This document shows, one piece after another, positions 53,732 through 64,000 of a DNA stretch of 64,000 nucleotides. The position numbers and the translations under genes are program-made. The stretch comes from Pseudomonas sp. S31. Lineage in GTDB: Bacteria > Pseudomonadota > Gammaproteobacteria > Pseudomonadales > Pseudomonadaceae. The notes under the pieces are model-generated. The model saw only the letters and a list, made by a program, of their open reading frames with translations. It was not told where the DNA came from and did no database searches. The stretch spans positions 62,001 to 126,000 of the forward strand of contig NZ_JACVVE010000011.1 of assembly GCF_016648105.1 (NCBI RefSeq), in the 5' to 3' direction. The first letter of the stretch is position 1. Each line of letters opens with the position of its first letter.

Positions 53732-54664
53732 TCAACCCTTACCGAGCAACCGCGCCAGCCCCTCGACCATCGGTGTCGGCTGTGGAAAATCGAACCGCGC
53801 CAGCAACCGCTGGTTGTCCGCCCGCGAATGGCGGATATCACCCGAGCGCGCCTGACCATAGCTGATCGCCGGCAAGCGACCCACCACCTTCTCCAGCGCC
53901 TTGAGCAGCTGGTTCAGCGAAGTCGCCTGGTTCAGGCCGATGTTCACCGCGCCCTCTTCCACCTGCGGCTGCTCCAGAGCCTGCACCATCACCTGCACCA
54001 GGTCGCCCACATAGAGGAAGTCGCGGGTCTGCTCGCCGTCGCCGAACACGGTGATCGGCAGCCCCTGGCTGACCCGCTCGCTGAAGATGCTGATCACACC
54101 GGAGTATGGCGAGGAAGGGTCTTGGCGCGGCCCGAAGATGTTGAAGAAGCGGAACACCACCGGCTCCAGGCCATGCTGGCGGCGGTAGAAGTCCAAGTAC
54201 TGCTCGCTGGCCAGCTTGTCGACTGCATAGGGCGTCAGTGGCGCCTTCGGTGTGTCTTCGGCAATCGATTGGCCTTCACCATTGTTGCCGTACACCGCGG
54301 CGCTCGAGGCGAACAGCACGCGGCGGATGCCCTGCACGCGCATGGCCTCACAGACGTTGAGCGTGCCGATGAAGTTGCTCTGGTGGGTCTTTACCGGGTC
54401 TTCGACCGAGGCCTGCACCGAGGCGACGGCAGCCAGGTGCACGACGGCGTGGCAACCCTGGGCAGCGCGCTGGACCAGCGCGGCATCGGCGACATCGCCT
54501 TCGATCAGGGTCAGGCGCGGGTTGTCCAGATCCAGGTTGGCGCGCTTGCCAGTGGACAGGTCGTCGAGGATGCGCACCGCGTAGCCTTTTTCCAGCAACG
54601 CATCGCACAGGTGCGAGCCAATGAAGCCGGCACCGCCGGTGATCAGGATGGGAGCGTCAGCCAT
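53732..54664 (-). CDS. NAD-dependent sugar-nucleotide epimerase (GalE/WbpP-like SDR)
   Basis: A 310-residue extended SDR. The NAD loop is TGGAGFIGSHLCDAL, the catalytic pair is in YAVDKLASEQY (Y-x3-K), with SSAAVYGNN and FRFFNIFGPRQ as family markers. UDP-sugar 4-epimerase-type activity is likely but substrate is undetermined. It overlaps the upstream RmlD-like gene by 8 bases, and the two probably act in one surface-sugar or modification route. Confidence 0.85.
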   Translation of the reverse strand: MADAPILITGGAGFIGSHLCDALLEKGYAVRILDDLSTGKRANLDLDNPRLTLIEGDVADAALVQRAAQGCHAVVHLAAVASVQASVEDPVKTHQSNFIGTLNVCEAMRVQGIRRVLFASSAAVYGNNGEGQSIAEDTPKAPLTPYAVDKLASEQYLDFYRRQHGLEPVVFRFFNIFGPRQDPSSPYSGVISIFSERVSQGLPITVFGDGEQTRDFLYVGDLVQVMVQALEQPQVEEGAVNIGLNQATSLNQLLKALEKVVGRLPAISYGQARSGDIRHSRADNQRLLARFDFPQPTPMVEGLARLLGKG

Positions 54665-55541
54665 GGCGGTAGAATCGGTCCAGTAGAGGTGGCAAGCCGG
54701 CACGCCAGGCGCGCGGTTTGATGCCGAAAGTGTGAAGAATCTTCTTGCAGGCCAGCACCGCATGCTGCGGCTCCTCGCTGGCATCGGGACGCGCCGCATG
54801 GGCCTGCGCGGTCGGCGCCTGCACCGCCAGCTGGCGATATTGGCCTGCTTCGGCAAGGATAGCCTGACCCAGCGCCAGCAGCGTGGTGGCCTCGTTACCG
54901 GCGTAATGATAGGTGCCCCACAGCGGCGCAGTGCAGTCGAGCTGCTTGAGCACCGAGAGGATCACCCGCGCGGCGTCGTCCACCGGCGTCGGGTTGCCCC
55001 GCCGGTCATCGGCCAGCAGCAGTTCCTGGGGTTGCTCGGCGCGGGTCAGGAAGCGGCCCAACGCGCCATCGATGCTTTCGTCGAGCAGCCAGCCGAAGCG
55101 CAGCAGCACGTGCTGCGGGCAGGCCGCGCGCACGCTCTGCTCGATCCGCCACAACGCCTGGCCGCGCAGGCCCAACGGCACCGGCTCGTCCTTCTCGCTG
55201 TAGGCCGTGGCGCGCGAGCCGTCGAATACCCGGTAGCTGGAAGGCTGCACCAGGGTGATCTGGTGGTGCTGGCACAGTTCTGCCAGGCGCTCGACCGCGC
55301 GTTCCTGCAGGGCCAGGCGCTGGTCACTGACCGCCTCGGCCTGGAACCAGTCGAAGTAGTAGGCCAGGTTGACCAGGGCATCGGGGCGGTGATCGTCGAG
55401 CAACTGGGTGAGGCTGGCCGGAGTCCAGCCGTTTTCCGGGGGCCGTGGCGCCAGGAATGCGATGTCCTCCTCGGCCCCGAGACGAATCAGCGCTTGCCCG
55501 AGGGCATTGCCACCACCCAACAGCATCAGGCGCATACGCAT
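54657..55541 (-). CDS. RmlD-like sugar-nucleotide-binding protein
   Basis: A 294-residue protein with an N-terminal Rossmann loop (LMLLGGGNALGQALIRLG) and RmlD-substrate-binding (dTDP-4-dehydrorhamnose reductase-like) features such as LVQPSSYRVFDGS and HVLLRFGWLLDE. The canonical Y-x3-K catalytic motif is not evident, so enzymatic activity is uncertain. It overlaps the downstream epimerase by 8 bases, indicating cotranscription. No other polysaccharide genes are in the window. Confidence 0.78.
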   Translation of the reverse strand: MRMRLMLLGGGNALGQALIRLGAEEDIAFLAPRPPENGWTPASLTQLLDDHRPDALVNLAYYFDWFQAEAVSDQRLALQERAVERLAELCQHHQITLVQPSSYRVFDGSRATAYSEKDEPVPLGLRGQALWRIEQSVRAACPQHVLLRFGWLLDESIDGALGRFLTRAEQPQELLLADDRRGNPTPVDDAARVILSVLKQLDCTAPLWGTYHYAGNEATTLLALGQAILAEAGQYRQLAVQAPTAQAHAARPDASEEPQHAVLACKKILHTFGIKPRAWRAGLPPLLDRFYRHG

Positions 55542-55674
55542 AGAGTCAGCAGATCCGAACAGGTTGATAGGGGAAAGCGATCATTTTGCGGTTTCCGATG
55601 CGGGAAGTCCAACCAGTGGCTTCATGCCCACGCCAGGAGCCGGCTGGCCCGCGATTGGAGGAGCAGCCCCACCC

Positions 55675-56484
55675 TCACTCGATCTCGAACAAGCCATTGC
55701 TCAACGGCCCCACCGTCAGCCGCTCACGCACGTCGTCGTCGATGCGTGGATCGTCCGGCCGGTACAGCCTGACCTGGCGATAGGCGTTGATGCGGTTGAT
55801 CTCTTCGCCTAGATACTCCCACACCACCCGGGTGCAGGCCGGGTTGCGCCGGTCACCGCTGGAGACACCGGTCTTGAGCCCGTTCAGGCGGGTGATGCGG
55901 CTCTTGAAACTGGGAATCAGGATCGTCTGGCTCATCTCGTTGAGCGTCAGCGATTCATAGTCGATCAGGAACAGGCGGTCCTGCAGCTGGTAGGCCACGC
56001 CCAGGTAGCGGCAACGCACCTCGGCGTGGGGATCGGTGGCGGTGGAGCGCTCTTGGCGCTCCTGGCGCTCGAAGACGAAATGCCCGCGCTCCTCGCGCAG
56101 GTGCACCAGTGACAGCAGGATCGAGCCCGGCACAGACATGCAATTGGAGTATTCGTAGTAATAGCCGCAGTAGCGGGACAGGTTGCCAGCCTGATCCTGC
56201 AAGGGCTGGAACAGCTCGCTGAGCGGGTCTCGCGGGGCTTCGGCCAGGGACGACACGCGCGCGCCGATCAGCCGGGCGAACTGCTCGGGCGGCAGGTTCA
56301 GCTCGTAGTCCTCGACACCGAAGAAATCACCGATGCGCTTGAGGTTGTAGGCCGTCGGACGGCTCTGCCCGCCCAGGTACTTGTTGAACTGGGCGCGGTT
56401 GATCGACAACTGCCGGCAAACTTCGGAAATAGAGCGGTAATGGCTGCAGGCCAGTTTGAGATTGATTGGAAAATGATCGCTCAT
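55675..56484 (-). CDS. XRE-type regulator with uncharacterised C-terminal domain
   Basis: A 269-residue protein. Residues ~15-60 are a helix-turn-helix (YRSISEVCRQLSINRAQFNK, YLGGQSRPTAYNLKRIGDFF). Residues ~95-240 form a β-rich effector-like domain with no named family (NLSRYCGYYYEYSNCMSVPG, RCRYLGVAYQLQDRLFLIDY). It is divergent from the AgcS symporter across 178 bases, so it may regulate amino-acid uptake, its own gene, or both. Confidence 0.78.
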   Translation of the reverse strand: MSDHFPINLKLACSHYRSISEVCRQLSINRAQFNKYLGGQSRPTAYNLKRIGDFFGVEDYELNLPPEQFARLIGARVSSLAEAPRDPLSELFQPLQDQAGNLSRYCGYYYEYSNCMSVPGSILLSLVHLREERGHFVFERQERQERSTATDPHAEVRCRYLGVAYQLQDRLFLIDYESLTLNEMSQTILIPSFKSRITRLNGLKTGVSSGDRRNPACTRVVWEYLGEEINRINAYRQVRLYRPDDPRIDDDVRERLTVGPLSNGLFEIE

Positions 56485-56662
56485 GCTAGGACCTTGCCTG
56501 ACGCTAATGACGCCATTCTAGCATCAACTCGCATCAAGTAAGAGCAACCCGCGAAATTGTAACCACCTTTGTCATAGCCAACCATGCGCCCCAACAGATA
56601 GCGATGCGCCTGCCGCCCGCTGGTCATTCCAAGCGAACAATAAGAATCGAGGTCATTTACCA

Positions 56663-58105
56663 ATGCTCGAAGTCATCAACGATTTCCTCTCGGGGAAACT
56701 GCTCATCGTGCTGATCGTCGGTCTCGGCGGTTACTTCACCATCCGCTCGCGCTTCGTCCAGTTCCGTCACTTCGTTCATATGTTCGCCGTGTTCAAGGAA
56801 TCGCTGCGTGGCCAGGCAGGCCAGCTGAGCTCGTTCCAGGCGCTGATGCTGAGCCTGGCCGGCCGCGTGGGTGCCGGCAACATCGCCGGTGTCGGTATCG
56901 CCGTGACCCTGGGTGGCCCAGGCGCAGTATTCTGGATGTGGGTCACCGCCCTGGTGGGCATGGCCAGCAGCTTCTTCGAATGCACCCTGGCCCAGGTCTA
57001 CAAGCGTGCCGATGGCGATGGCCTGTACCGTGGCGGCCCGGCGTACTACATCCAGCATGGCCTGAAGCGCAAGAGCATGGCCGTGGTGTTCTCGATCCTG
57101 CTGCTGGTCACCTACGGCTTCGCCTTCATCGGCCTGCAGTCGTATACCGTGACCCACTCGCTGCAGAACGCCTTCGCCTTCGACCCGCGCCACACCGGTA
57201 TCGTCCTTGCGGTGCTGCTGGCCATCACCTTCCTCGGCGGCATCAAGCGTATCGCTGCGGTCTCCGACCTGCTGGTGCCGATCAAGACTCTGGCCTACAT
57301 CGGCGTGACCCTGTACGTGATCGGTACCCAGATCGAACACGTACCGGCCATGCTGGAAACCATCTTCAAGAGCGCCTTCGGCCTCGACCCGGCGTTCGGC
57401 GGCCTGCTCGGCAGCGCCATCGTCATGGGCGTGAAGCGGGGCGTGTTCGCCAACGAAGCGGGCCTGGGCAGTGCACCGAACGTAGCCGCCGTGGCTGCGG
57501 TGAAACACCCGGGCGCCCAGGGTGTGGTCCAGGCCTTCAGCGTGTTCCTCGACACCTTCGTGATCTGCACCTGCACCGCGCTGCTGATCCTGCTGTCAGG
57601 CTTCTACACACCGGGCTTCGAGGGTGACGGCATCGTCCTGACCCAGAACTCGCTGGCCGCCGTGGTCGGTGACTGGGGTCGTCTGTTCGTCAGCGTGGCG
57701 CTGTCGCTGTTCGTGTTCACCTGCATCCTCTACAACTACTACCTGGGCGAGAACAGCCTGCAGTTCCTCAGCCGCAACCGCGCGGTGCTGATGGCCTTCC
57801 GCGCCTTGGTGCTGGCGCTGGTGGTGTGGGGTTCGATGCAGGACCTGTCGACCGTATTCGCCTTCGCCGACATCACCATGACCTGCCTGGCGTTCGTCAA
57901 CCTGGTGGCCCTGGCCCTGCTGTTCAAGGTCGGCCTGCGGGTGATGCGCGACTACGACGACCAGCGCAAGGCCGGTATCGCCCAGCCGGTGTTCGACTCG
58001 GCGAAGTTCGCCGACCTGGACCTTGACACCAACGCCTGGCCGGCCAATCCTCAGGCCGAAACAGCCGCTGACAAAGCCGCAGGCCAAGCCCAGCTGCAGC
58101 GCTGA
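56663..58105 (+). CDS. Alanine/glycine:cation symporter (AgcS family)
   Basis: A 480-residue inner-membrane Na+ or H+ symporter for alanine or glycine. Conserved AgcS blocks: FQALMLSLAGRVGAGNIAGV, GGPGAVFWMWVTALVGMASSF, RGGPAYYI, VFANEAGLGSAPNVAA (motif with the cation-site residues) and YYLGENSLQFL. About ten hydrophobic segments. It is followed by an asparaginase gene 72 bases downstream, with a hairpin between. Confidence 0.93.
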   Translation: MLEVINDFLSGKLLIVLIVGLGGYFTIRSRFVQFRHFVHMFAVFKESLRGQAGQLSSFQALMLSLAGRVGAGNIAGVGIAVTLGGPGAVFWMWVTALVGMASSFFECTLAQVYKRADGDGLYRGGPAYYIQHGLKRKSMAVVFSILLLVTYGFAFIGLQSYTVTHSLQNAFAFDPRHTGIVLAVLLAITFLGGIKRIAAVSDLLVPIKTLAYIGVTLYVIGTQIEHVPAMLETIFKSAFGLDPAFGGLLGSAIVMGVKRGVFANEAGLGSAPNVAAVAAVKHPGAQGVVQAFSVFLDTFVICTCTALLILLSGFYTPGFEGDGIVLTQNSLAAVVGDWGRLFVSVALSLFVFTCILYNYYLGENSLQFLSRNRAVLMAFRALVLALVVWGSMQDLSTVFAFADITMTCLAFVNLVALALLFKVGLRVMRDYDDQRKAGIAQPVFDSAKFADLDLDTNAWPANPQAETAADKAAGQAQLQR

Positions 58106-58119
58106 TATCCTCCGCTGCC

Positions 58120-58144
58120 CAGCCGCCCCGTTCGTGGGCGGCTG
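58120..58144 (+). terminator. GC hairpin after the AgcS gene
   Basis: CAGCCGCCC / GGGCGGCTG stem with a 7-base loop, 15 bases after the stop. It is followed by CTTCATCT rather than a T-run, so termination may be partial. Confidence 0.45.
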
Positions 58145-58177
58145 CTTCATCTCCGCTCACCGCTACGGAAGCTTTCC

Positions 58178-59167
58178 ATGCGTGCAGTCAAGAATCTTCT
58201 CGTGCTCTACACCGGCGGCACCATCGGCATGTTGGAAACCGCCGAAGGCCTGGCGCCAGCTGGTGGTTTCGAGGCGCGCATGCGTGCACACCTCGCCCTG
58301 CTGCCCGACGCACCACAGGTACAGTGGACCCTGCAGGAAATGAACCCGCTGCTCGATAGCGCCAACATGCAGCAACACAACTGGCTGGCCATGCGCGATG
58401 CCATCGTCGAAGCGGTGGACGTTGCCGGCCACGATGGCGTGCTGGTGCTGCATGGCACCGACAGCCTGGCCTACAGCGCTGCGGCGTTGTCGTTCCTGCT
58501 GCTGGGCCTGCCGGTGCCGGTGCTGCTGACCGGCTCGATGCTGCCGGCCGGCGCCCCAGGCAGCGATGCCTGGGGCAACCTGTGCGGTGCCTTGCGGCAG
58601 TTCGAGCAGGGCCTGGAGGCAGGTGTGCAGCTGTATTTCCATGGCCAACTGCTGCACGGCTGCCGCGCTTCGAAGCTGCGCAGCGAAGCCTTCGATGCCT
58701 TCGCCGCGTTGCCCCGGCATCGTGACGGCGAGCGTGCCGCCGGTGTGCCAGCCGAGATTGGCTATCGCCAGCCACGCCAGCCAGTCAATCTGGCGGTGAT
58801 GCCGGTGTTCCCTGGGCTGCAGGCTGGCCACTTGAAGGGGCTGCTGGACAGTGGCGTGCAAGGGTTGCTGCTGGAGTGCTATGGCAGTGGCACCGGACCG
58901 TCGGACGACCAGGCGTTGCTGGAGGTGCTGCGTGCAGGGCGCCAGCATGGTGTGCTGCTGGCTGCCATCAGCCAATGTCCAGAAGGGTCGGTGGTGTTCG
59001 ATACCTATGCGGCGGGCAATCGCCTGCGTAGCGCCGGTCTGGTGAGTGGTGGTGGCATGACCCGTGAGGCGGCGTTGGGCAAGATGTTTGCGCTGCTGGG
59101 GGCGGGGGTGGATATCGATGCAGCAGAGCAGTGGTTTGCGCTGGACCTCTGTGGTGAGCTGGCCTGA
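58178..59167 (+). CDS. ansA: L-asparaginase (type I/AnsA-like)
   Basis: A 329-residue hydrolase converting asparagine to aspartate and ammonia. The first catalytic Thr lies in YTGGTIGML, and the second active-site loop is HGTDSLAYSAAALSF (T-D pair). Later GSMLPAG and ISQCPEGSV follow the family. No signal peptide, so a cytoplasmic type I enzyme. It may work with the preceding amino-acid symporter in nitrogen acquisition. Confidence 0.92.
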   Translation: MRAVKNLLVLYTGGTIGMLETAEGLAPAGGFEARMRAHLALLPDAPQVQWTLQEMNPLLDSANMQQHNWLAMRDAIVEAVDVAGHDGVLVLHGTDSLAYSAAALSFLLLGLPVPVLLTGSMLPAGAPGSDAWGNLCGALRQFEQGLEAGVQLYFHGQLLHGCRASKLRSEAFDAFAALPRHRDGERAAGVPAEIGYRQPRQPVNLAVMPVFPGLQAGHLKGLLDSGVQGLLLECYGSGTGPSDDQALLEVLRAGRQHGVLLAAISQCPEGSVVFDTYAAGNRLRSAGLVSGGGMTREAALGKMFALLGAGVDIDAAEQWFALDLCGELA

Positions 59168-59182
59168 TTTTTAGCCTGTCGG

Positions 59183-59219
59183 GGCCTGTTCGCCGCTGCG
59201 ATTTACCCGCGAACAGGCC
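59183..59219. repeat. Short inverted repeat, REP remnant or terminator
   Basis: GGCCTGTTCGC / GCGAACAGGCC with CGCTGCGATTTACCC between; the TTTACCCGCGAA part is a single decayed REP unit. It sits between ansA and the tRNA-Sec gene on the opposite strand. Confidence 0.6.
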
Positions 59220-59237
59220 GTGACGGGAAAACGAAAA

Positions 59238-59333
59238 TGGCGGAAGGCAGCGGGAGTCGAACCTGCCCGGGAACGGCTGCCGTCCCCAACCGGGTTTGAA
59301 GCCCGGCCGCGCCACCGGGCGCGATTGCCTTCC
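59238..59333 (-). tRNA. selC: tRNA-Sec (anticodon TCA)
   Basis: A 96-nucleotide RNA on the minus strand from GGAAGGCAATCGC to the encoded discriminator and CCA. The anticodon stem-loop is CGGGCTTCAAACCCG with anticodon TCA (59297-59299). The long variable arm and long acceptor/T stems are characteristic of selenocysteine tRNA. It lies immediately beside selB and selA. Confidence 0.97.
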
Positions 59334-59339
59334 TTGAAC

Positions 59340-62692
<3,353 letters not shown>

Positions 62693-62721
62693 CTACCTTG
62701 GACTGTTCCGTTGTCTGTTCT

Positions 62722-62809
62722 GGCCCTTTCGCGGGTGAACCCGCTCCTACAGGTCCGCCGTTGCATTCGAAGGCAAAGGGGACCTGTAGGAGCGGGTTTA
62801 CCCGCGAAG
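62722..62809. repeat. REP pair (GGGTGAACCC/GGGTTTACCC), inverted
   Basis: GGCCCTTTCGCGGGTGAACC and the mirror CGGGTTTACCCGCGAAG, between fdhE and selA on the same strand. It interrupts the selenoprotein/formate dehydrogenase cluster, so fdhE and selA probably have separate transcripts or attenuated coupling. Confidence 0.92.
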
Positions 62810-62845
62810 CAGGTGACTCGGTCTTAGAGTGTAGACACTCCCAAC

Positions 62846-63766
62846 CTACCCAGGCGCGAGCATCAAGTTGGGTGCCAACCGATGAAAACCCTCCTCGTCC
62901 AGGCGAATGTCCAGCGCCAGGCTGGCCAGGTCATCGGCCAATGGTTCGGCGTAGGCGTCGTTTTCCAGGTAATGATGCTTGAGGTAGCTCTGGCACCCCG
63001 GGCAGCACTCGGCGCGCAGCGGCGCCTTGCCCGGCGCATGGCGATCGTCCTCGAGGCTGGTGTAGCGCAGGTCCTTGCTCGACTCGCAGTACACGCACTT
63101 GACCCGCACCACATGCCATTCGCAGGCGCATAGCGAACAGGCCAGGTAGCGCAGCCCATTGTGCTTGCCACGGTTGCGCACCAGCCCGGCCATGGCCTGC
63201 GAGCCACACGCCGGGCACTGCGCCAGGCTACCGGCCGGTTTGAGCTCGGCCTCGGGCAGCGCCAGCAGCCAGCTGGACCAGGCGGCCTGCAGCGCAGCAC
63301 CGATGAACGGCACCAACGCTGCCGGCACCGCGTCGTACTGGCCGGCAAGCAAGGCGATGCCCCAGCCCTTGCGCTGGCCCTCGGCAGCGCCACGCAGGGT
63401 TTGCACGGCCTCGCCCAATGGCCCCTCGGCTGGCCCGTCGAAGCCTTCGAGCAGCGCCTGCAGCCAGACCAGCCACGGCCCTTCGCGCACCAGGCTGTCG
63501 GCCGCCAGCGGTGGCAAGCCATGACTTATACACAGGCGCTGGCGCTCTTCGGCCACCGGCAAGCCGCTCGGGGGGTTATCCACAAGCTGCTGCTGGAGGC
63601 GACAAAGCCGCGCCACCCACCGCAGGTAATCACCCAATGGGTTGCCTTCGGCCAACTGCCCCAGGCGCTCGGCGCGCCGTTCGAACAGGTTGTGCGGCGG
63701 CAGGTGCAGGAACGTCGGCATCACCGCCGACGCTTCGATCTGCCCAGGTTCGAGTATCGTGCTCAA
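62846..63766 (-). CDS. fdhE: Formate dehydrogenase accessory protein FdhE
   Basis: A 306-residue cytoplasmic factor needed to make active respiratory formate dehydrogenase. Four CxxC zinc/iron motifs in the C-terminal half are visible: CPACGS, CSLC, CVYC and CPGC. The start is TTG 63766, with AAGGA 7 bases upstream; no ATG fits the conserved N terminus better (the next, 15 codons in, would remove family-like sequence). It lies 4 bases after the fdoI stop. Confidence 0.92.
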   Translation of the reverse strand: MSTILEPGQIEASAVMPTFLHLPPHNLFERRAERLGQLAEGNPLGDYLRWVARLCRLQQQLVDNPPSGLPVAEERQRLCISHGLPPLAADSLVREGPWLVWLQALLEGFDGPAEGPLGEAVQTLRGAAEGQRKGWGIALLAGQYDAVPAALVPFIGAALQAAWSSWLLALPEAELKPAGSLAQCPACGSQAMAGLVRNRGKHNGLRYLACSLCACEWHVVRVKCVYCESSKDLRYTSLEDDRHAPGKAPLRAECCPGCQSYLKHHYLENDAYAEPLADDLASLALDIRLDEEGFHRLAPNLMLAPG

Positions 63767-63770
63767 GCGC

Positions 63771-64000
63771 TCATCCTTCTTTGCCTCGGTGGTCCGTCGG
63801 AGCCTTGTCGCCCGTCACCTCGCGGTACCACAACTCATGATGTTTGCGCGCCCAGGCGCGGCTGACCCAGCCATGCAGCATGGCGCCGATCGAGCCCTTG
63901 ATCCAGATGCCGGCGTAGATGTGCACGATGATGCTGAGGATCAGCACGAAGCCCGCCAGCGCATGAGCAAGCGACGCCAAGCGAATCGAGCCGATGTCGA
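63771..64000 (-). CDS. fdoI: Formate dehydrogenase cytochrome b556 subunit, 3' end only
   Basis: Only the C-terminal ~76 residues are inside the window; the frame is open to the right edge. LAHALAGFVLILSIIVHIYAGIWIKGSIGAML is the last membrane helix of FdnI/FdoI, followed by WVSRAWARKHHELWYREV. It anchors the FdoGH formate dehydrogenase in the inner membrane. The catalytic selenoprotein FdoG and the iron-sulfur FdoH genes are expected upstream, beyond 64000. Confidence 0.9.
   Translation of the reverse strand, partial: DIGSIRLASLAHALAGFVLILSIIVHIYAGIWIKGSIGAMLHGWVSRAWARKHHELWYREVTGDKAPTDHRGKEG

Overview
The window is a chromosomal segment from a high-GC gammaproteobacterium, almost certainly a Pseudomonas of the P. 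putida group. The evidence is the gene order (mpl-ubiX; eatR-aldehyde dehydrogenase-eat-eutBC; dedA-mtfA-ppa; xseB-ispA-dxs; ribD-ribE-ribBX-ribH-nusB-thiL-pgpA; a zinc-response operon followed by oprG; selC-selB-selA-fdhE-fdo). It resembles, from memory, the PA4017-PA4069 neighbourhood of P. aeruginosa. There are also about ten copies of the palindromic REP elements typical of P. putida, in two stem versions (GCGGGTAAACCCGC and GCGGCACAAGGCCGC).

Layout. 1-3.4 kb: the end of a DedA/PAP2 protein, a Lon-substrate-domain protein, a cidA/lrgA-lrgB pair and a MaoC-type hydratase. 3.4-8.2 kb: an unusual lipoprotein joining MORN repeats to a C13 (legumain-like) protease, an NAD(P)-binding protein, and the tightly overlapping mpl-ubiX-yceK-like operon. 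8.3-16.5 kb: an ethanolamine module made of a sigma-54 activator (EatR-like), a divergent -24/-12 promoter, aldehyde dehydrogenase, permease and EutBC, followed by a GNAT gene. 16.8-19.7 kb: dedA, mtfA, ppa and an S24-like repressor that lacks its protease dyad.

20-32.4 kb is the accessory, iron-centred stretch. It holds a DUF1176 protein, a FecI/FecR/signalling TonB-receptor operon under a Fur-like box, two paralogous-looking membrane proteins, and a second TonB receptor divergent from a two-component system and a periplasmic esterase. The last set resembles siderophore uptake with hydrolytic iron release. 32.5-47 kb is biosynthetic housekeeping: an FMN riboswitch with stand-alone ribB, isoprenoid genes (xseB-ispA-dxs), cobalamin uptake genes (btuB and btuF), ribA, a periplasmic binding protein, and the riboflavin/nusB/thiL/pgpA operon with nrdR upstream. 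Its RibBA-like protein has a degenerate GTP cyclohydrolase half.

47-64 kb: a YbaY-like lipoprotein, a methyltransferase, a CnoX/YbbN-like thioredoxin, a four-gene operon with a Zur-like box (ZrgA, ABC ATPase, FtsX-type permease, DUF3299), oprG with an ANR-like site, two sugar-nucleotide SDR genes, an XRE regulator divergent from an alanine/glycine symporter and an asparaginase, and finally the selenocysteine machinery (tRNA-Sec, selB, selA) with fdhE and the 3' end of a formate dehydrogenase cytochrome b gene. The selenoprotein subunit itself should lie just beyond the right edge.

The most striking observations are a complete REP pair translated in frame inside the EatR-like activator, the protease-dead S24 repressor, the MORN/C13 lipoprotein, the ligand-switchable iron uptake cluster, and a candidate small RNA near 19.8-19.95 kb. 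I saw no IS element, integrase, CRISPR array or prophage. All family calls come from reading motifs by eye. Homology searches were not possible.
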